Assembly: GCA_905181765.1 (NCBI GenBank)
Contig: CAJIYW010000002.1
Coordinates: 21,414 to 85,413, forward strand
Length of the DNA: 64,000 nt
DNA from: Flavobacteriales bacterium UBA6772
GTDB taxonomy: Bacteria > Bacteroidota > Bacteroidia > Flavobacteriales > Flavobacteriaceae
Direction: 5' to 3'
The notes beneath the pieces are model-generated. The model worked only from the letters and a program-made list of their open reading frames with translations, searched no databases and was not told the origin of the DNA. Shown piece by piece: positions 25,802-35,342 of this stretch. Both the position numbers and the translations under genes were made by a program. Numbering within the stretch: the first letter of the stretch is position 1; every line of letters begins with the position of its first letter.

Positions 25802-26542
25802 TTAAATAGAAGCTTTCATTAACTCTCTATTCATTCTAGCAATGTTGTCTAAAGAAATTCCTTTTGGACATTCTACTTCACACGCGCCGGTGTTTGTACA
25901 ATTTCCAAAACCCTCTAAATCCATTTGTGCCACCATGTTTCTAACTCTGTCTGCAGCCTCTACTTGTCCTTGTGGAAGCAGAGCGTACTGAGATACTTTT
26001 GCTCCAACAAATAGCATTGCAGAGCTATTTTTACACGTTGCTACACAAGCACCACAGCCAATACAAGTAGCTGCGTCCATTGCTGTATCTGCTGCTTGTT
26101 TAGAAATAGGGATTGCGTTTGCATCTTGCGTATTTCCTGAGGTGTTTACAGAAATATACCCACCTGCATGTTGTATTCTATCAAAGGCAGATCTGTCTAC
26201 CACTAAATCTTTAACTACCGGAAAAGCACCTGCTCTCCATGGTTCAATAGTAATTGTATCGCCATCCTTAAACATTCTCATGTGTAATTGACAGGTTGTT
26301 ACTCCTCTATCGGGTCCGTGTGCTTCGCCATTAATATACATAGAACACATTCCGCAAATTCCTTCTCTACAATCATGATCAAAAGCTACTGGTTGTTCAC
26401 CAGCATTTACTAACTGCTCGTTCAAAACATCCATCATTTCTAAGAAAGACATACTTCCTGAAATTTCAGTCACTTTGTAATCGACCATTTTTCCCTTGTC
26501 CTTTGCATCTACTTGACGCCAAATTTTAAGTGTTAAATTCAT
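25802..26542 (-). CDS. sdhB: Succinate dehydrogenase/fumarate reductase iron-sulfur subunit
   Basis: Passes electrons from the flavoprotein to the membrane subunit through three Fe-S clusters. Cysteine sets are visible: CREGICGMC (2Fe-2S), [12 protein letters not shown] (4Fe-4S) and [13 protein letters not shown] (3Fe-4S/4Fe-4S type). The 246-aa length fits the Bacteroidota complex II. It is the last gene of sdhCAB, 10 bases after sdhA. Confidence 0.97.
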   Translation of the reverse strand: MNLTLKIWRQVDAKDKGKMVDYKVTEISGSMSFLEMMDVLNEQLVNAGEQPVAFDHDCREGICGMCSMYINGEAHGPDRGVTTCQLHMRMFKDGDTITIEPWRAGAFPVVKDLVVDRSAFDRIQHAGGYISVNTSGNTQDANAIPISKQAADTAMDAATCIGCGACVATCKNSSAMLFVGAKVSQYALLPQGQVEAADRVRNMVAQMDLEGFGNCTNTGACEVECPKGISLDNIARMNRELMKASI

Positions 26543-26552
26543 AATGTCTCTA

Positions 26553-28550
26553 TTATTTATAACTTCTTTCTTTAACTTCTATATTCTCGTAAGCCAATTC
26601 TTCTTTATGTAAAACAGCATCTTTTGGCTCGCCTTTATATTCCCAAGCAGAAACAAACTGAAATTCTTTAATTCTTTTTGCCTCACCGTCTTCTGTTTGA
26701 TGCTCTTCTCTAAAGTGTCCTCCGGCAGATTCTTCTCTTACTAAAGCGTCTTTTGCAAATAATTCTCCTAATTCAAGGAAATCTGCTACTCTACCTGCTT
26801 TTGCTAATTGCTCGTTATATTCTGTGCTCGTTCCGGGTACATTTACGTGCTGCCAGAAATCTTTTCTAAGTGCAGAAATTTCTTCAATAGCTATTTCTAA
26901 ACCTTCAGCATTTCTAGACATCCCACATTTGTCCCACATAATTTTACCTAATTTCTTGTGGTAATAATCTACAGAATGTGTTCCTTCATTGTTAATAAAG
27001 AATTCAATTCTTTCTGTCACTTCTTTTTCTGCTGCTTCAAATTCTGAGCTTTCAGTGGAGATTTTACCAGTTCTAATATCATCTGCTAAGTAATCTCCAA
27101 TCGTATATGGCAATACAAAATACCCATCTGCTAAACCTTGCATTAATGCAGAAGCACCTAATCTATTTGCTCCGTGATCAGAGAAATTTGCTTCTCCAAT
27201 TGCGTAACAACCAGGTATTGTAGTCATCAAATTATAATCTACCCAAACACCACCCATTGTATAATGCACTGCAGGATAAATCATCATTGGTGTTTCATAC
27301 GGATTCTCGTCTACGATTTTCTCGTACATCTGAAATAAATTACCATATTTAGCCTTTACAATTTCTTGCCCTAATTCTTTTATTTTTGCTTCAGAAGGGT
27401 TTGAAATATTCTGAATCTTTGCTTGCTCTTTTCCGTAACGTTCAAAAGATGCCGCAAAATCTAAGTATACTGCTTCACCAGTTGCATTTACTCCATAACC
27501 TGCATCACAACGCTCTTTTGCTGCTCTAGATGCAACATCACGAGGCACTAGGTTCCCAAATGCTGGATAACGTCTTTCTAAATAATAATCTCTTTGATCT
27601 TCCGTTAATTCTGTTGGTTTTTTACTTCCTTCTCTAATTGCCTTCACATCGTCTAAATTCTTTGGAACCCAGATTCTACCGTCATTTCTCAATGACTCTG
27701 ACATTAACGTTAACTTCGATTGATAATCTCCAGATCTAGGAATACATGTTGGGTGAATTTGTGTGTAACAAGGATTTGCAAAATAGGCTCCTTTTTTATG
27801 CACTTTCCAACCTGCAGTTACATTAGAACCCATTGCATTGGTAGATAAGAAATATACATTTCCGTAACCACCAGAAGCAATAACAACTGCATGTGCAGAA
27901 TGTCTTTCAATTTCTCCCGTAACTAAATTTCTTGCTATAATTCCTCTTGCTTTTCCGTCTACAACAACAACATCTAACATTTCATGACGATTGAACATTT
28001 CAATCTTTCCACGAGCAATTTGTCTGTTCATTGCAGAATAAGCTCCTAATAATAATTGTTGTCCTGTTTGCCCTTTTGCATAGAAAGTTCTAGAAACTAA
28101 AACTCCTCCAAAAGAACGGTTGTCTAACAAACCACCATAATCACGTGCAAAGGGAACTCCTTGTGCCACACATTGATCGATGATATTTGCAGAAACCTCT
28201 GCCAACCTATATACGTTTGCCTCACGAGAACGGTAATCTCCTCCTTTTACAGTGTCATAAAACAATCTGTAAGTAGAATCTCCATCTCCTTGGTAATTTT
28301 TTGCTGCATTAATTCCTCCTTGTGCTGCAATTGAATGCGCTCTTCTTGGAGAATCTTGGTAAGCAAATGCTTTTACGTTATAACCTAATTCTGCTAACGT
28401 TGCAGAGGCAGAACCACCTGCTAAACCGGTACCAACAACAATCACATCGATATGACGTTTATTTGCAGGATTTACAAGATTGATATGATTTTTATAATCT
28501 GTCCATTTATCTTTAATGGGACCTTTTGGTATTTTTGAATCTAAAGCCAT
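26553..28550 (-). CDS. sdhA: Succinate dehydrogenase/fumarate reductase flavoprotein subunit
   Basis: Oxidises succinate to fumarate with covalent FAD. The FAD-binding start [15 protein letters not shown] lies at about residue 37, the flavinylation region is [14 protein letters not shown], and the substrate-binding motif HPTCIP and the catalytic Arg region PRDVASRA follow. At 665 aa it matches the B-type complex II of Bacteroidota. It sits between sdhC and sdhB in one operon. Confidence 0.98.
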   Translation of the reverse strand: MALDSKIPKGPIKDKWTDYKNHINLVNPANKRHIDVIVVGTGLAGGSASATLAELGYNVKAFAYQDSPRRAHSIAAQGGINAAKNYQGDGDSTYRLFYDTVKGGDYRSREANVYRLAEVSANIIDQCVAQGVPFARDYGGLLDNRSFGGVLVSRTFYAKGQTGQQLLLGAYSAMNRQIARGKIEMFNRHEMLDVVVVDGKARGIIARNLVTGEIERHSAHAVVIASGGYGNVYFLSTNAMGSNVTAGWKVHKKGAYFANPCYTQIHPTCIPRSGDYQSKLTLMSESLRNDGRIWVPKNLDDVKAIREGSKKPTELTEDQRDYYLERRYPAFGNLVPRDVASRAAKERCDAGYGVNATGEAVYLDFAASFERYGKEQAKIQNISNPSEAKIKELGQEIVKAKYGNLFQMYEKIVDENPYETPMMIYPAVHYTMGGVWVDYNLMTTIPGCYAIGEANFSDHGANRLGASALMQGLADGYFVLPYTIGDYLADDIRTGKISTESSEFEAAEKEVTERIEFFINNEGTHSVDYYHKKLGKIMWDKCGMSRNAEGLEIAIEEISALRKDFWQHVNVPGTSTEYNEQLAKAGRVADFLELGELFAKDALVREESAGGHFREEHQTEDGEAKRIKEFQFVSAWEYKGEPKDAVLHKEELAYENIEVKERSYK

Positions 28551-28562
28551 AATTGTATACGA

Positions 28563-29240
28563 TTAATGGTTTAAGTGATGATAAATAGCAATAAAAATAA
28601 AACCTGCTGGAATTATTATAGCATATGCTTTACCAATATTTTGTAGTGTTTTCTTTCTTCCTGCAGTACCTCCCATAGATTGAAATGCTGAAGTAAAACC
28701 ATGTGCTAAGTGCAATCCTAAAAGCACAAAGCAAAAGGCATAAGCACCTACTCTTAATGGGTTTGCAAATTTATGAACCAATTCTTCGTGGTAACGGAAA
28801 CCTTCTATACCTTCCATTGTACCAGACCAATCTCCTTGTATGAATTTTGTATTGATTTCTGGAAACCAAAAATCAACAAAATGTAAACCAATAAAAGCTA
28901 AAATTGTAATCCCACTCCAAATCATATTTCTGCTCATCCAAGATGAATTTGCAGCACCATTGTTTTTTGCATACGATACTTTTCTTGCTTTAGAGTTTCT
29001 TAATTCTAAAACAAAGCCCATTACAAAATGAAATACAACCGCAAAAATTAATACAGGCTGCAATGCAAACTGAACTAAAGGATTTGTACCCATAAAATGA
29101 GATACTTCGTTAAAAGTGTCTGGGCTTAAAACTGATAAAATATTTATTGCTAAATGTTGAAGTAGAAAGAACATTAAGAAAAACGCCGAAAGCGCCATTG
29201 CTACTTTTCTTCCAATTGAAGATTTAAAAAATCCACTCAT
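28563..29240 (-). CDS. sdhC: Succinate dehydrogenase cytochrome b subunit
   Basis: Membrane anchor of complex II that binds heme b and reduces menaquinone. From the ATG at 29240 (MSGFFKSSIGRKVAMALS) it has 225 aa and five hydrophobic helices, with His residues in the helices (FLLQHLAINIL, VFHFVMGF, GLHLAHGFTSAFQ) as heme ligand candidates. The track start at 29297 lies upstream of the -7 promoter box and adds an implausible basic leader, so I reject it. First gene of sdhCAB. Confidence 0.96.
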   Translation of the reverse strand: MSGFFKSSIGRKVAMALSAFFLMFFLLQHLAINILSVLSPDTFNEVSHFMGTNPLVQFALQPVLIFAVVFHFVMGFVLELRNSKARKVSYAKNNGAANSSWMSRNMIWSGITILAFIGLHFVDFWFPEINTKFIQGDWSGTMEGIEGFRYHEELVHKFANPLRVGAYAFCFVLLGLHLAHGFTSAFQSMGGTAGRKKTLQNIGKAYAIIIPAGFIFIAIYHHLNH

Positions 29241-29266
29241 TGTATAATTAATTAAAATTTTGAGTA

Positions 29267-29274
29267 CAAAAATA
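29267..29274 (-). promoter_or_regulatory. Bacteroidota -7 promoter box (TATTTTTG) for sdhCAB
   Basis: Perfect TAnnTTTG on the minus strand, 26 bases before the sdhC ATG at 29240. It lies inside the longer reading frame given by the track, which is how the start was decided. Confidence 0.72.
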
Positions 29275-29462
29275 CGCCTAAAGAATTTTGGTTGCAAAGA
29301 ATTTATAACGTTTTCGCTAAAATTTAGAACAATTTTAAATAGCTTCCTTTTCGATTAAGTTAAAACAAATGTTAAAAAACCGCTTATGTTTGCTATTACT
29401 TTGAGTAAATCACTAGAAATAAGGATTAAAACGCACTACGTGTTTTATGTTTCTACTTTTTA

Positions 29463-29495
29463 AGACCTCACCAACTTTAAAAAACCATGAGGTCT
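29463..29495 (-). terminator. Weak terminator-like hairpin after the BNR protein gene
   Basis: AGACCTCA pairs with TGAGGTCT over a 17-base loop, just past the stop of the 29507-32335 gene. The U tract is short, so confidence is moderate. Confidence 0.45.
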
Positions 29496-29506
29496 ATTGC
29501 TTTATT

Positions 29507-32335
29507 TTATTTGATCTCAAAAGTGTTTTTAGAGCTTTCAATTTTTACAGTGTATACTCCTTTTAATAAATAGAAAACACCATTTTTAGCTTCCTTTAAT
29601 TCACCGTTTTTGTTTAATTTTTCAAAAGCTTTTTTCCCTTTTTTAGAAAAAGAAACATCAAAAGCAACTTCATTAAACCCTTTATCTGCAGCAACAGAAA
29701 TTGAATTCACTTTTATAGCTCCCGAATAAATAGCAATCGTTATTTTTTTACTTGAATTTGAATAAAAAGGAATTTTAACTTCTGGCGTATTTGCCGTTCT
29801 CCATTGACTCCAAGAACGACCCCAATTTTTACTTTTTCTAACATTTTCAATTGCAAACACATGAATAGCTTTTTCTAAAACAGCAGCATTCATTTTTTGA
29901 AGTGCAGCAACGTTTGCTTTGTATAAACTTCTACCGTGCGTTCCTACAATTAAATGCTTTGCTGTTGGTTGTATTACCAAATCATGTACTGCAACATTTG
30001 GTAAATTATTACTAAATGCTTCCCAAGAACCTCCGCCATTTAAAGAAACATACAAACCATTATCTGTACCTACATATAATATGTTTTCGTTTTCAGAATC
30101 TTCTCTAATTACATTTACTGCAGCTACAGGAAGTGAATTCCCAATATTTTTCCATGTTTGCCCGTAATCATCAGAAACATATATATAGGCTGTAAAATCG
30201 TCAAAACGATACCCATTTAAAGTCGCGTATACACGCTCTTTTTTAAATTTTGAAGCAATTACCCGAGACACCCATAAGTTTTGAGGTAAATTGTTAGAAA
30301 TGCCCACCCAGCTACCTCCGCCATTTTTAGTTATATGGATGTTTCCGTCATCTGATCCTGTATAAATTAATCCAAATTTAAATGGACTTTCAGATATTGA
30401 GGTCAAGGTTCCATAAGCCACATTTCCTTTTTTTCCACCGGTGGTTAAATCTTCAGAAATTGTTTCCCAATCGTCTCCTTTATTCAATGATCTGTGCAAT
30501 TTATTTCCTCCTAAATATAAAATATCTTGGTTGTGTTTTGATAAATGAATGGGTGTTTGCCAATTAAAACGATACGGGTTGTCACCTAACACATGTTTTG
30601 GTTGAATGTATTTTTGCGTGCCTGCTGCTCGATTAATTCTGTAGTAATTTCCAAACTGATACCCGGTGTAAACAATATCAGGGTTTCTATCATCTACCTG
30701 CACTTGCATGCCGTCTCCGCCCATAATAGATTCGTACGGATTTTTACCAGATTGTTTCCAACCCTTGTTAATTTTTGAATTATTGTCTGCAACCCAAACA
30801 CCATTGTCTTGCAAACCACCATATACTTTATAATTTTTCTGATTGTCTGCATACACCGAATAAAATTGCCCAACTGCAGGGTCGTTTAACTTCGTCCAGT
30901 TTTTACCATCATCATAAGACATGTTTAAACCCCCATCATTCCCGTTTAAAATATGACCCGATTTTGTAGGATTTATCCATAATGCTTGATGATCTGAATG
31001 CACATTTTCTTTACTAATTGAAGTAAATGTTTTTCCCGCATCTTTAGACTTTATAATTGGAACACCTAAAACGTATATTCCGCTTTCATCTTGCAGGTCT
31101 ACTCTAATTTCACCAAAATAATAGCCATAAGAACTGTATACACCATCTAGAAAATTATCATGTGTTTTCTTCCAAGAAATACCGCCATTTGTTGTTTTAA
31201 AAACTTCTGCACCTATTACCTGGGTGTCAAATAACATCGCATTTGCATCTTCTAAATACTTTGCCAAGTCTATTGGTTTTACAGAGCCAACACGTACCAT
31301 TTGTTTTACATTTTCTGCTCTGTATTTTTCTTGAAAGCCATTATCTTTTAAATATGTGTTTAGTTTTTTATCAGTTAATTTTAAAAAATCTGCAGAAGAC
31401 ATTGTTTTAAAATCTTCTTTAGAAAGGTCGTCTGAAGCTTTTTTAGCTTCATCTTTTGGCCTTCTAAACTGGCTATCATGCAAAGCATATACCGTGTTTT
31501 CATTAAAAACAGCCAATCCTATTCTACCCACTCCTTTTCCTATTGGAAATCCGCTTTTATCTGCAATCTTAGTCCAAGAGTTTCCTGCATCTATACTTTT
31601 GTAAATACTCGAACTATTTCCATCCCCATCAAAATTCCATGCTTTACGCTCTCTTTCCCAAGAAGCAGCATACATAATATTAAAGTTTTCTGGCGCAACT
31701 GCAACATCAATAACTCCTGTATTTTCGTTTATAAATAGGGTCTTTGTCCATGTTTCTCCACCATTTATTGTTTTAAATATTCCTCTTTCTAAGTTTGAAG
31801 AATATAAATGACCAATGACGCCTACAATAACCTCATCTGTATTGTTAGGGTTAATTAAAATTCTACTAACATGATGCGAATCTAGCAGGCCAACATTTAT
31901 CCAAGTTTTCCCATTATCTGTAGACTTTAACATTCCAATTCCGGCATAACTAGAGCGAGATGAGTTTTTTTCGCCCGTACCTACCCAAATGGTTCCAGAA
32001 GACCAATCTACTGCAATATCACCAATATTTTGCGTTGGAGAATTGTCTAAAACAGGTGTAAAAGTTGTTCCGTTGTTGTTTGTATACCACAAACCTCCAG
32101 ATGCATATCCTACATAGAATTCTGCTGTATTATTAGGATTTACAGCAACATCTGCCACACGACCACTCATTACCGTTGGCCCAATGTTGGTAAATGCCAC
32201 ATTTTTTACTAGTGAAGATTTCATCATTTGATGCTTCTTCTCAAGGGAGTTTTGTATAATATCTGAGTTTGTTGGTGTTTGTGCGGTTAATACGAATGAA
32301 AAACAAAGCATTAAAAGTGTGAAAAAAGATTTCAT
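29507..32335 (-). CDS. Secreted BNR/VPS10-like beta-propeller protein
   Basis: Large exported protein with a signal peptide (MKSFFTLLMLCFSFVLTA, cleaved before Gln). The 942 residues are filled with BNR/Asp-box type propeller repeats, such as STDNGKTWINVG, TINGGETWTK, SIDAGNSWTKI, TTNGGISWKK, SDDYGQTWKNIG and SLNGGGSWEAFS, a pattern shared with sortilin/VPS10 and with xyloglucanase-like GH74 proteins. An 80-residue lysine-rich insert interrupts the repeats around residue 320. The C-terminal 100 residues are beta-rich and do not look like a T9SS sorting domain. Peptide or glycan binding is possible; catalysis cannot be shown. Confidence 0.85.
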   Translation of the reverse strand: MKSFFTLLMLCFSFVLTAQTPTNSDIIQNSLEKKHQMMKSSLVKNVAFTNIGPTVMSGRVADVAVNPNNTAEFYVGYASGGLWYTNNNGTTFTPVLDNSPTQNIGDIAVDWSSGTIWVGTGEKNSSRSSYAGIGMLKSTDNGKTWINVGLLDSHHVSRILINPNNTDEVIVGVIGHLYSSNLERGIFKTINGGETWTKTLFINENTGVIDVAVAPENFNIMYAASWERERKAWNFDGDGNSSSIYKSIDAGNSWTKIADKSGFPIGKGVGRIGLAVFNENTVYALHDSQFRRPKDEAKKASDDLSKEDFKTMSSADFLKLTDKKLNTYLKDNGFQEKYRAENVKQMVRVGSVKPIDLAKYLEDANAMLFDTQVIGAEVFKTTNGGISWKKTHDNFLDGVYSSYGYYFGEIRVDLQDESGIYVLGVPIIKSKDAGKTFTSISKENVHSDHQALWINPTKSGHILNGNDGGLNMSYDDGKNWTKLNDPAVGQFYSVYADNQKNYKVYGGLQDNGVWVADNNSKINKGWKQSGKNPYESIMGGDGMQVQVDDRNPDIVYTGYQFGNYYRINRAAGTQKYIQPKHVLGDNPYRFNWQTPIHLSKHNQDILYLGGNKLHRSLNKGDDWETISEDLTTGGKKGNVAYGTLTSISESPFKFGLIYTGSDDGNIHITKNGGGSWVGISNNLPQNLWVSRVIASKFKKERVYATLNGYRFDDFTAYIYVSDDYGQTWKNIGNSLPVAAVNVIREDSENENILYVGTDNGLYVSLNGGGSWEAFSNNLPNVAVHDLVIQPTAKHLIVGTHGRSLYKANVAALQKMNAAVLEKAIHVFAIENVRKSKNWGRSWSQWRTANTPEVKIPFYSNSSKKITIAIYSGAIKVNSISVAADKGFNEVAFDVSFSKKGKKAFEKLNKNGELKEAKNGVFYLLKGVYTVKIESSKNTFEIK

Positions 32336-32447
32336 AAGAGCTTAGGTTTAATTTAAAAAATTGAAATTACCACTTGTAATTTCAATATCAAAATTATTAA
32401 CATAAAATTGAGTTCTCGTAAATATTTTTCTCCAACTTTAAAGAATG

Positions 32448-32455
32448 TATCTTTG
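32448..32455 (+). promoter_or_regulatory. Bacteroidota -7 promoter box (TATCTTTG) for the helicase gene
   Basis: Perfect TAnnTTTG, 44 bases before the ATG of the DEAD-box helicase gene. Confidence 0.65.
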
Positions 32456-32499
32456 TGGGTTGAAACAACTACATAAAGTTGCTTTCGTAAATATTATTT

Positions 32500-33807
32500 A
32501 TGACATTTAAAGATTTAGGTTTATCTCCACCGTTGGTAAAAGCAGTTGAAGAGAAAGGATATACCAAACCATCACCAATTCAAGAAAAAGCAATTCCACA
32601 TATATTAGCAGGAAAAGACATTTTAGCTTCGGCACAAACAGGAACAGGAAAAACAGCAGGTTTTACTTTACCTGTTTTACAGCATTTAGTAGCAACAAGA
32701 CACCCAAAATACAGGCCTTTACGTGTTTTAGTACTAACACCAACAAGAGAATTGGCTGCACAAGTGCAAGACAACGTAAGAGAATATAGTAAATATGTAG
32801 ATATTAAATCTGCAGTAGTTTTTGGTGGTGTAAACGCAAAACCACAAATTGCAACCTTAAGAAGTGGTGTAGACATTTTAGTAGCAACACCGGGTAGATT
32901 ACTAGATTTACATGATAGAAAAGCGCTTTCATTTAAAAGAATTGAAGTTTTAATTTTAGATGAAGCAGACAGAATGTTAGACATGGGTTTTGTTAGAGAC
33001 ATTAACAAAATTATAAGCTATATGCCTGCTGAGCGTCAAAACTTGATGTTCTCTGCAACCTTTTCTAATGATATTAAAAAGTTAGCCTCGGGTATTTTAA
33101 GAAACCCTGTTTCTGTAGAAACGGCTCCGCAAAATTCAACAGCAAAAAAAGTAACCCACAAGGTTTATAAGGTTGATAAAAGCAAAAAAACAGAGTTTAC
33201 TATAAAGTTAATAAAAGAAGGGAATTGGAATCAGGTTTTAATCTTTACAAGGACAAAACACGGTGCCAATAAATTAACTGAAAAGTTGGTAAAAGCAGGA
33301 ATTTCTGCAGCCGCTATTCACGGAAATAAAAGTCAAGGTGCAAGAACAAAAGCATTAAAAAACTTTAAAGATAATTCTATTAAAATTTTAGTTGCTACAG
33401 ATATTGCAGCGCGTGGTTTAGACATTCCTTTATTGCCGCATGTTGTTAATTTTGAATTGCCAAATGTACCAGAAGATTATGTGCATAGAATTGGTAGAAC
33501 AGGAAGAGCAGGAGCTGCCGGAGAAGCAATTTCTTTAGTATGTAGTGAAGAGAGTGAATACCAAAGTGAAATAGAAAAATTACTAAATGAGAAATTAGCT
33601 TCTACTATTGTAGAAGGTTTTGAACCAACAGATACAGATCCTCCAAAAAGAGCAGCATCACAAAGTAAAGGTTCTTTTGGTAAAAAGAATAAAGGAGGAG
33701 CTTCTCAAGGAAACAAACCAAAAAGCAAACCTCATTTTAAAGGAAACAAACCCTCTGAACCTTCTGGAAGAGGAAGATCTAATCCACCTAAAAAGAAGCG
33801 TTATTAA
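32500..33807 (+). CDS. DEAD-box RNA helicase, RhlE type
   Basis: ATP-dependent RNA helicase for ribosome assembly or mRNA turnover. Motifs in order: Q motif (GYTKPSPIQ), [28 protein letters not shown] in [17 protein letters not shown], the C-terminal domain with [10 protein letters not shown], and [10 protein letters not shown]. After residue 370 comes a basic, Gly/Lys/Pro-rich disordered tail ending NPPKKKRY, typical for RNA contact. Total 435 aa. Cold-induced expression is known for relatives, but nothing here proves it. A hairpin terminator follows. Confidence 0.96.
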   Translation: MTFKDLGLSPPLVKAVEEKGYTKPSPIQEKAIPHILAGKDILASAQTGTGKTAGFTLPVLQHLVATRHPKYRPLRVLVLTPTRELAAQVQDNVREYSKYVDIKSAVVFGGVNAKPQIATLRSGVDILVATPGRLLDLHDRKALSFKRIEVLILDEADRMLDMGFVRDINKIISYMPAERQNLMFSATFSNDIKKLASGILRNPVSVETAPQNSTAKKVTHKVYKVDKSKKTEFTIKLIKEGNWNQVLIFTRTKHGANKLTEKLVKAGISAAAIHGNKSQGARTKALKNFKDNSIKILVATDIAARGLDIPLLPHVVNFELPNVPEDYVHRIGRTGRAGAAGEAISLVCSEESEYQSEIEKLLNEKLASTIVEGFEPTDTDPPKRAASQSKGSFGKKNKGGASQGNKPKSKPHFKGNKPSEPSGRGRSNPPKKKRY

Positions 33808-33838
33808 AACATAAGTAACTTCTTTAATTATATACTTC

Positions 33839-33875
33839 AAACCTTTTCTGTTTTTAAAAGCAGAGAGGGTTTTTT
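33839..33875 (+). terminator. Terminator after the helicase gene
   Basis: AAACCTTTTCTG pairs with CAGAGAGGGTTT, with some G-U pairs, around a 10-base loop, followed by T residues. Confidence 0.65.
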
Positions 33876-33884
33876 AATTATTGC

Positions 33885-33892
33885 TACCTTTG
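33885..33892 (+). promoter_or_regulatory. Bacteroidota -7 promoter box (TACCTTTG) for pepP
   Basis: Perfect TAnnTTTG, 24 bases before the aminopeptidase ATG and directly after the preceding terminator. Confidence 0.75.
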
Positions 33893-33915
33893 TATTTGAA
33901 TATAAATTTACTTGT

Positions 33916-35208
33916 ATGAAATACGATAAAATAGATCCACAGTTATTTATAAAAAACCGTAAAAACTTTGCTTCACAAATGAAGCCAAATAGTTTAGCTG
34001 TTTTCAATTCAAATGATATCTATCCAATAAGTGCAGATAGCACAATGCCATTTGAACAGCAAAGAGATCTCTTTTATTTAAGTGGTGTAGATCAAGAGGC
34101 AAGTGTATTAATGTTGTTTCCTGATTGTCCGAATGAAAATTTAAGAGAAGTTTTGTTTGTTACAGAAACCAATGCACATATTGCTGTTTGGGAAGGTGAA
34201 AAATTAACAAAAAAAGCAACAACTGATACCTCTGGTGTTGCAACAATATATTGGTTACAAGATCTAGAAAAAGTATTGTTTGAAATGACTTCTTACGCAG
34301 ATACTTTTTATATAAATACTAATGAACACTATAGAGCAAATGTAGAAACTGAAACGCGTGAAGATCGTTTTACAAAATGGTTATTAGCAAAATACCCTGC
34401 ACATTCTGTAGCAAAAAGCAATCCTATTTTACAAAGATTGCGCGCTGTAAAAGACCCAATTGAATTGGCTTTAATGCAACAGGCCTGCGATATTACAGAA
34501 AAAGGATTTCGTAGACTTTTAAATTTTACAAAACCAGGTGTTTGGGAATATGAAATTGAGGCTGAATTGTTGCATGAATTTATTAGAAATCGCTCTAAAG
34601 GATTTGCATATACACCAATTATTGCTGCAGGAAACAACGCAAATGTTTTACATTATATAGAAAACAATAGGCAATGTAAAAGTGGAGATCTAATTTTATT
34701 AGATGTTGCTGCAGAATACGCAAATTACGCATCAGATTTAACAAGAACAATTCCTGTTTCTGGAAAATTTTCTGAAAGACAAAAAGCAGTTTATAATGCT
34801 GTAAACCATGTTAAAAAAGAAGCTACAAACATGTTACTTCCTGGAACTTTATGGAAAGAATACCATGTAGAAGTAGGTAAAATTATGACTTCAGAATTAC
34901 TAAAACTAGGCTTACTAGACAAAGCTGATATTCAAAATGAAGATAAAAACTGGCCCGCATACAAGCAATACTTTATGCACGGAACTTCGCACCACATTGG
35001 TTTAGATACCCATGATTACGGATTGCTCCACGAACCAATGCAAGCAAATAATGTATTTACTGTAGAGCCTGGAATTTATATTCCTAAAGAGGGTTTTGGT
35101 ATTCGTTTAGAAGATGATGTTGTCATTCAAGAAAAAGGAACACCGTTTAATTTAATGGGAAATATACCTATTGAAGCAGATGAGATTGAAGATATTATGC
35201 AAGGTTAA
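33916..35208 (+). CDS. pepP: Xaa-Pro aminopeptidase (aminopeptidase P)
   Basis: Removes an N-terminal residue next to proline, using two metal ions. The N-terminal AMP_N domain (residues 1-150) is followed by a pita-bread M24 domain. Its metal ligands are visible in LLDVAAEYANYASDLTRT (two Asp), HGTSHHIGLDTHD (His), TVEPGIY (Glu) and GIRLEDDVV (Glu). The 430-aa length and the lack of a signal peptide indicate a cytoplasmic enzyme. It has its own promoter box and terminator. Confidence 0.96.
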   Translation: MKYDKIDPQLFIKNRKNFASQMKPNSLAVFNSNDIYPISADSTMPFEQQRDLFYLSGVDQEASVLMLFPDCPNENLREVLFVTETNAHIAVWEGEKLTKKATTDTSGVATIYWLQDLEKVLFEMTSYADTFYINTNEHYRANVETETREDRFTKWLLAKYPAHSVAKSNPILQRLRAVKDPIELALMQQACDITEKGFRRLLNFTKPGVWEYEIEAELLHEFIRNRSKGFAYTPIIAAGNNANVLHYIENNRQCKSGDLILLDVAAEYANYASDLTRTIPVSGKFSERQKAVYNAVNHVKKEATNMLLPGTLWKEYHVEVGKIMTSELLKLGLLDKADIQNEDKNWPAYKQYFMHGTSHHIGLDTHDYGLLHEPMQANNVFTVEPGIYIPKEGFGIRLEDDVVIQEKGTPFNLMGNIPIEADEIEDIMQG

Positions 35209-35226
35209 ACGCTACACATGTAAGAC

Positions 35227-35254
35227 AAAGCGGGTTGAAATACTCGCTTTTTTT
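35227..35254 (+). terminator. Terminator after pepP
   Basis: AAAGCGGGT pairs with ACTCGCTTT (one mismatch) around a 6-base loop, followed by a T run. Confidence 0.8.
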
Positions 35255-35342
35255 ATCCTCTCCGTTACAATTGAGTCTTCAAAAACCTCTTGTTTCATTA
35301 CACCAATAAAAATTAGCAAAACCAGCACTAATAAAACTTAAT

